From Frigidibacter sp037095735 (GTDB taxonomy: Bacteria > Pseudomonadota > Alphaproteobacteria > Rhodobacterales > Rhodobacteraceae): a stretch of 64,000 nucleotides of DNA. Both the position numbers and the translations under genes were made by a program. Below the pieces are notes generated by a model, which saw only the letters and a list, made by a program, of their open reading frames with translations, had not been told where the DNA came from and ran no database searches. The DNA is taken from contig NZ_JBAWKD010000014.1 in the NCBI RefSeq assembly GCF_037095735.1, forward strand, positions 1-64,000, read 5' to 3'. This document shows, piece by piece, positions 63,566 through 64,000 of this stretch; position 1 is the first letter of the stretch, and each line of letters opens with the position of its first letter.

Positions 63566-64000
63566 TCAGGCGATGAACAGCTGACGCGGGAAGGTCGTCA
63601 GGCGCTCGTGGCCGGTTTCGGTAATGGTGATCGTCTCGGACATGCCGAAGCCGCGCGCCAGCACATAGGTGTGGAAGGTCATCCCGGGCTCGAAGGTCCA
63701 GGTCGCCTGCGGCTCGGCCTCCAGCGGCTCGCCGCCGACCGGGGCCAGCAGCAGGCCCACCGAGTAGAAGGTCTTGTTGGTGTAGGTCTCGCGCAGGCCG
63801 GCGCCCAGCACGCCCTCGCGGTAGATCGCGTCGGGAACGGTTGCAGCGACGCCGGGCTTCACGGTGGCGATCGCCTCGTCCTGGATGCGGATCAGGGTTT
63901 CCACGACGCGGTGATCCTCGTCGCTGGCCTCGGCCACGCGGATCGGGCGCATGAAGCGGGCGTGGTAATGGCGCACGTTCGGCGTCGTCTCGATCTGGAC
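63566..64000 (-). CDS. M24-family metallopeptidase, C-terminal part (runs off the right edge)
   Basis: The last 144 codons of a protein whose N-terminus lies outside the window. It has the pita-bread fold's end: YTNKTFYSVGLLL, WTFEPGMTFHTYVLARGFGMSETITITETGHERLT and FPRQLF. This matches Xaa-Pro aminopeptidase/creatinase-type M24 proteins, and the ending resembles ectoine hydrolase-like members. Metal-binding residues upstream are mostly missing here. It ends 13 bases before the fused permease gene on the same strand, so it may belong to that importer's operon. Confidence 0.8.
   Translation of the reverse strand, partial: VQIETTPNVRHYHARFMRPIRVAEASDEDHRVVETLIRIQDEAIATVKPGVAATVPDAIYREGVLGAGLRETYTNKTFYSVGLLLAPVGGEPLEAEPQATWTFEPGMTFHTYVLARGFGMSETITITETGHERLTTFPRQLFIA

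Noticed and set aside
61831..63576. 581-codon + strand open frame opposite the fused permease
   Set aside because: Very rich in His, Gln, Arg and Asp, the mirror of a hydrophobic membrane protein, with no plausible ribosome site.

Overview
The window is high-GC DNA (roughly 70 % by eye) with almost wall-to-wall genes, many four-base ATGA overlaps, and long antisense shadow frames. Gene content points to an alphaproteobacterium of the Rhodobacterales: an EtfB next to a GbcA/GbcB-type Rieske demethylase, a GcvT-fused dimethylglycine/sarcosine dehydrogenase, several Dpp/Opp importers, and a degraded IS5-family element of a type I know from Rhodobacter and Paracoccus. The genus cannot be fixed from the sequence alone. 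No rRNA, tRNA or CRISPR was seen.

Layout. (1) 1-7364: methylated-amine catabolism: etfB (partial), ferredoxin reductase, Rieske oxygenase, a divergent HisC-like aminotransferase, a dimethylglycine/sarcosine dehydrogenase-like flavoprotein and a D-2-hydroxyacid dehydrogenase. (2) 7435-23209: a hydantoin/D-amino-acid module: MmgE/PrpD protein and D-aminoacylase, then a long leftward operon (22139 to 10440) with FAD amine dehydrogenase, RidA, a complete Dpp-type importer, D-hydantoinase, D-carbamoylase, an M20 carbamoylase-like amidohydrolase and an isochorismatase-fold amidase, with a divergent LysR regulator. (3) 23376-23832: relic of an IS5-family insertion sequence, at the border with the next region. 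(4) 24007-36749: a glycan region with methyltransferases, nucleotide-sugar dehydrogenase, polysaccharide lyase, deacetylase, four glycosyltransferases, a degenerate ABC exporter and a small cyclic-nucleotide-binding-fold protein. (5) 36833-42858: an oligopeptide-type importer on the same strand as, and closely upstream of, the glycosyltransferase/exporter genes. (6) 42962-45521: two more glycosyltransferases around a histidine phosphatase. (7) 45547-60395: a second hydantoin-type module: ATP-dependent HyuA/HyuB, FAD amine oxidase, SDR, a variant RidA, DeoR regulator, enolase-superfamily protein and GhrA-like reductase, divergent from a second Dpp-type importer. (8) 60861-64000: a spermidine/putrescine-type importer with both permeases fused in one polypeptide, and the C-terminal part of an M24 peptidase.

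How the parts fit. The two hydantoin modules share the same logic: dedicated peptide-type importer, ring opening (metal-dependent in one, ATP-dependent in the other), a flavoprotein that oxidises the released amino acid, a Rid-family protein, and a nearby 2-hydroxyacid dehydrogenase that could reduce the keto acid. With the betaine and dimethylglycine demethylation genes at the left end, the window reads as an island for scavenging modified amino acids and methylated amines, interrupted by a surface-glycan cluster.

Sequence quality: at 31503-31733 an exact 115-base duplication flanks a single N and breaks one gene. This is almost certainly a contig-join error.
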